Shown piece by piece: positions 62,008 through 64,000 of a stretch of 64,000 bases of DNA. Source of the stretch: Planctomycetota bacterium. GTDB taxonomy: Bacteria > Planctomycetota > Planctomycetia > Pirellulales > Lacipirellulaceae. The first letter of the stretch is position 1. The number at the start of each line of letters is the position of its first letter. The stretch spans positions 23,754 through 87,753 of the forward strand of contig JAKOXH010000029.1 in NCBI GenBank assembly GCA_029781135.1, given 5' to 3'. A model generated the notes under the pieces. It was not told the DNA's origin and made no database searches. It saw only the letters and a list, made by a program, of their open reading frames with translations. Made by a program: the position numbers and the translations under genes.

Positions 62008-62499
62008 TCAAATGACGACCGGTTTGCCGAGAGCCCGGCGAACGGGCACGAACTGGCCGGCGTGCATCATGCCATGCGTGGCGATCAGGCACCAAATCGC
62101 GCCGGCGGTGGGGAACATTTCCCGCCACTTTTCCGGCGCCGGTTTGTCAAAATCCGCTGCCGACTGTTGGGCGAGCGCCTTTTCCGTCGCCGCATGCACC
62201 TTCTCAAAGAGCGCGGCGTACTCGTCCTTCGAACAGAAGTTCTTGGGGTCATCGGAATTCTTCATGTCCTTGCTATGATTCTTCACGAACCCCGCCGGCA
62301 ATTCCGGAGCCGCCCCCGCACACAACGAATTCAAGAGATCACACTCCGACGAAATCAAATGACCCAACTGCCAGGCCAAATGATTGCACCCTGGCCCCGG
62401 TCGACGTAGCAACTCGGCATCCGTCAAATCGTTGAAGTAGGAAGAAAGCACCATCGAGCTTAACGACATCGTGGTCTTAATTGCATCATTCGCATTCAT
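62008..62499 (-). CDS. DinB-like four-helix protein
   Basis: A 163-residue protein of the DinB/YfiT-like metalloenzyme fold. Helical throughout. The putative metal ligands are His in NHLAWQLGHLISSE (residues about 39-52) and HGMMHAGQFVPVRRALG (about 141-157), which fits the DinB three-His pattern. The C-terminus MHAGQFVPVRRALGKPVVI is typical. Cytoplasmic; members act as thiol transferases or are uncharacterised. No neighbour suggests the substrate. Confidence 0.82.
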   Translation of the reverse strand: MNANDAIKTTMSLSSMVLSSYFNDLTDAELLRRPGPGCNHLAWQLGHLISSECDLLNSLCAGAAPELPAGFVKNHSKDMKNSDDPKNFCSKDEYAALFEKVHAATEKALAQQSAADFDKPAPEKWREMFPTAGAIWCLIATHGMMHAGQFVPVRRALGKPVVI

Positions 62500-62554
62500 A
62501 AATCGTCAACTCCTTCAGCCGGCAAAATCAATACTCTGGCTCACTGATTAGGTC

Positions 62555-62628
62555 TTGCATTGACAATGAACGAGCAGTGCTCGCTCCGCTCCGCATCGCG
62601 GCTAAACGACCGATCATTGTCAATGCAA
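62555..62628. repeat. Palindromic element, TTGCATTGACAATG type
   Basis: Perfect 14-base terminal inverted repeats TTGCATTGACAATG (62555-62568) and CATTGTCAATGCAA (62615-62628); inside, GAGCAGTGCTC folds. It fills much of the 204-base gap upstream of the DinB-like gene. Confidence 0.78.
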
Positions 62629-62703
62629 ACATCAATAGACACGTAGTGTAGCGTCAGCATCGATCGTTTGCCACTGGCGCGATCATCAAGGCACTTGCTT
62701 GCG

Positions 62704-63666
62704 CTACGTTGTCGACTTCCAACCGGCGGCTTCTTCGCCATCGAGGCGGAGTGTGAGGCACTTAGCGCTGCCGCCGGCTTTCACGAACTCGTCGAGCGGT
62801 GTGGCGACTGGGTCGTAACCGCGAGCAGCCAGGGTGGTGTGCAACTGATCACAGCCGGTGTTGGTGATGACACGTTTGCCGATCACGACGGCATTGCAGG
62901 CGAATCGTTCGGCCTCTGAGCGTTCGACTTCGATAAGTGGCTCGATGTGGTCGCGTCTCTCCGAGACGCGAGTCCGGCAGTCTCGGAGAGACTGCCCCAC
63001 GTGGGTGCGAATGGCGCGCTGGCCATACTCATCGAACGCCGGCGGATACCAGATGGCCTCTTGAGTGCTCAGCGGACAGAAGCAGGTGTCGAGGTGATAG
63101 TAGCGAGCATCAACGAGTTCCACGGGGATGACGCGGCAGCCGAGCAGGCGGCCGATTTGCTGATGGCCAGCGGCATCGCTACGCATGCGGTAACCGGCGT
63201 AGAGTGTATCGCCGCAGAACAGTGCGTCGCCGGCGCCTTCGAAGCTGAAATGCTCGGGCACATCGACGACCGTGAAGCCGTGCTCGGCGAACCAGCGGCG
63301 GTTGTACGGCTCCTCGCCCTGCCGTTGCCGGTGGCGGAAACGGGACATGAGCGCCGTAGGACGGACATTCCTGTCCGTCGGCGTTGCGTCTTCTGTTACG
63401 TCGGCGGGACGGACAGCAATGTCCGTCCTACGGTGGTGGATCATCGCGGCGTTGGCCGTGAAGACGAGATCGGGCAGGCCTTCGACGGGCGTTAACAGCG
63501 ACACCTTCGCGCCGGCGTCGAGAATGTGCTGATGCAATGCTTGCCACTGCTTGACGGCCACCGCGTGTTCGGCCTGCCGCGACACGTCCATCCACGGGTT
63601 GATCTCGTAGTGGATGCCGTAGAAGTCGGGCGGGCACATCAGGATGTGAGGCTGCGGGGAGGGCAT
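62704..63666 (-). CDS. Amidinotransferase-family hydrolase (DDAH / arginine deiminase related)
   Basis: 320 residues from ATG 63664-63666; an upstream start would read through a repeat. Family landmarks are MCPPDFYGIHYEINPWMD (10-27), DLVFTANAAM (66-75), FEGAGDALF with Glu 143, YHLDTCFCPL with His 191, and the catalytic Cys 272 in NTGCDQ. Closest known types hydrolyse dimethylarginine or related guanidino compounds. Two segments are encoded by palindromic repeats in frame: residues 78-105 (HHRRTDIAVRPADVTEDATP and following), and 222-240 (HVGQSLRDCRTRVSERRDH). The core catalytic residues are intact. Confidence 0.85.
   Translation of the reverse strand: MPSPQPHILMCPPDFYGIHYEINPWMDVSRQAEHAVAVKQWQALHQHILDAGAKVSLLTPVEGLPDLVFTANAAMIHHRRTDIAVRPADVTEDATPTDRNVRPTALMSRFRHRQRQGEEPYNRRWFAEHGFTVVDVPEHFSFEGAGDALFCGDTLYAGYRMRSDAAGHQQIGRLLGCRVIPVELVDARYYHLDTCFCPLSTQEAIWYPPAFDEYGQRAIRTHVGQSLRDCRTRVSERRDHIEPLIEVERSEAERFACNAVVIGKRVITNTGCDQLHTTLAARGYDPVATPLDEFVKAGGSAKCLTLRLDGEEAAGWKSTT
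62953..62994. repeat. Hairpin pair, in frame in the amidinotransferase-family gene
   Basis: GCGTCTC-TCC-GAGACGC (62953-62969) and CAGTCTC-GGA-GAGACTG (62978-62994) are perfect hairpins, and GTCTCTCCGAGAC pairs with GTCTCGGAGAGAC across them. Same build as 27628-27702. Confidence 0.82.
63354..63433. repeat. Palindromic element, GTAGGACGGACATT type, in frame in the amidinotransferase-family gene
   Basis: Perfect 16-base ends CCGTAGGACGGACATT (63354-63369) and AATGTCCGTCCTACGG (63418-63433). Each end is also a hairpin (GACGGACA-TTCC-TGTCCGTC; GACGGACA-GCAA-TGTCCGTC). Eighty bases are translated as about 27 residues between TANAAM and MSRFRH. Confidence 0.88.
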
Positions 63667-63676
63667 AAGTCGAGAT

Positions 63677-63781
63677 AATGACCAATGACCAAGTACCAAT
63701 GACCAAATCCGGGATCAGCACTGTTGGTCATTGGTCATTGGTGCTTGGTCATTGATAGTTGATAGTCGATAGTGGATAGTC
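63677..63781. repeat. Palindromic AATGACCAA element followed by four heptamers
   Basis: AATGACCAATGACCAAGTACC plus AATGACCAA (63677-63706) faces TTGGTCATTGGTCATTGGTG plus CTTGGTCATT (63724-63753). Directly after come four heptamers (GATAGTT, GATAGTC, GATAGTG, GATAGTC; 63754-63781), then another TTGGTCATTGGTCATT (63788-63803). It separates the amidinotransferase-family gene from the fragment at the right edge. Confidence 0.85.
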
Positions 63782-63821
63782 GAGCATTGGTCATTGGTCA
63801 TTCAGTAGTTCCAAGTTTGCC

Positions 63822-64000
63822 TTACGGTGACCACTCGACGTAAGGCATTGAACCATCGTGGTATAGGGTTTGAATCTCGTGAACGATCCAGTCCAACATG
63901 CGTTTGAAGCGGAGTCGTTCCAAGCGGAGGGTTACGGCATCGCCGCAACCGTCCGCCAGCCGAGTGAGGTGCATCCAAACCCAGATGTTGCGCAGCACCA
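63822..64000 (-). CDS. C-terminal fragment of an unrecognised gene
   Basis: About 58 residues entering from the right edge (VLRNIWVWMHLTRLADGCGD, then an amphipathic basic helix LRLERLRFKRMLDWIVHEIQ) and ending in YVEWSP before TAA. The first part looks helical with an LxxL pattern. I do not recognise the family. A transposase tail is possible, given the repeats next to it, but no motif proves it. Confidence 0.4.
   Translation of the reverse strand, partial: VLRNIWVWMHLTRLADGCGDAVTLRLERLRFKRMLDWIVHEIQTLYHDGSMPYVEWSP

Noticed and set aside
1..64000. tRNA, rRNA, riboswitches and complete transposons
   Set aside because: None could be recognised by eye. A covariance-model scan could still find small RNAs.

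Overview
The window looks like chromosomal DNA of a Planctomycetota bacterium, probably near the Pirellulales. The evidence is a set of protein types typical of that phylum: a PSD1/DUF1549-DUF1553 protein paired with a Tat-exported DUF1501 protein, two large membrane-bound-dehydrogenase/HEAT/CxxCH cytochromes, a LEPR-XLL N-terminus, PEP-CTERM C-termini, dockerin-like tails, an ECF sigma factor next to a Ser/Thr kinase with WD40 repeats, and menaquinone synthesis by the futalosine route. No rRNA, tRNA, CRISPR array, phage or complete insertion sequence was recognised. All functions are inferred from reading the sequence; no database search was run.

Layout. 1-3.8 kb (minus): an ABC-2 exporter pair (natA and the N-terminus of natB), then mqnA-mqnC. 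4-10.2 kb (plus): two related exported DUF4139-like proteins and a giant PVC-type dehydrogenase/cytochrome. 10.3-12.7 kb: a membrane protein convergent with an MFS transporter. 13-21.4 kb (minus): an SGNH-dehydrogenase-cytochrome fusion, DUF1501 and PSD1. 21.6-23.5 kb: a putative TIM-barrel glycosidase. 23.7-31.6 kb (minus): a nine-gene array of radical SAM protein, small acidic protein, Ycf46-like AAA+ ATPase, Ycf35/DUF1257-like protein, DUF2997 protein, Cys-rich protein, a signal-peptidase-I-like protein without its catalytic residues, a TPR protein and PilT. 31.8-38.5 kb: an exported amidohydrolase, a ceramidase-like protein, a GH51 arabinofuranosidase and a GT9 glycosyltransferase. 39-45 kb: SBBP and other exported proteins, and clpX with a strong terminator. 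45.3-49.7 kb: assimilatory nitrate reductase coupled to a nitrite reductase fused to rubredoxin-like and Rieske domains. 50-54.1 kb: two surface beta-propeller proteins. 54.4-58.4 kb: ECF sigma factor and WD40 kinase. 58.6-64 kb: aminotransferase, typA, a DinB-like protein, an amidinotransferase-family hydrolase and a C-terminal fragment of an unknown gene.

Two things stand out. First, the 23.7-31.6 kb array gathers several conserved families of unknown function (Ycf46, Ycf35/DUF1257, DUF2997) with a radical SAM protein, a signal peptidase-like pseudoenzyme and a pilus-type ATPase. It is the best candidate here for an undescribed system. Second, the window is rich in small palindromic elements (about 65-180 bp, hairpins at both ends, several built as one palindrome nested in another). 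Most are intergenic, but some lie in frame inside conserved enzymes (mqnA, the WD40 kinase, the aminotransferase and, twice, the amidinotransferase-family gene), and several abut or supply stop codons. This resembles the in-frame palindromic elements known from Rickettsia, here in a planctomycete.
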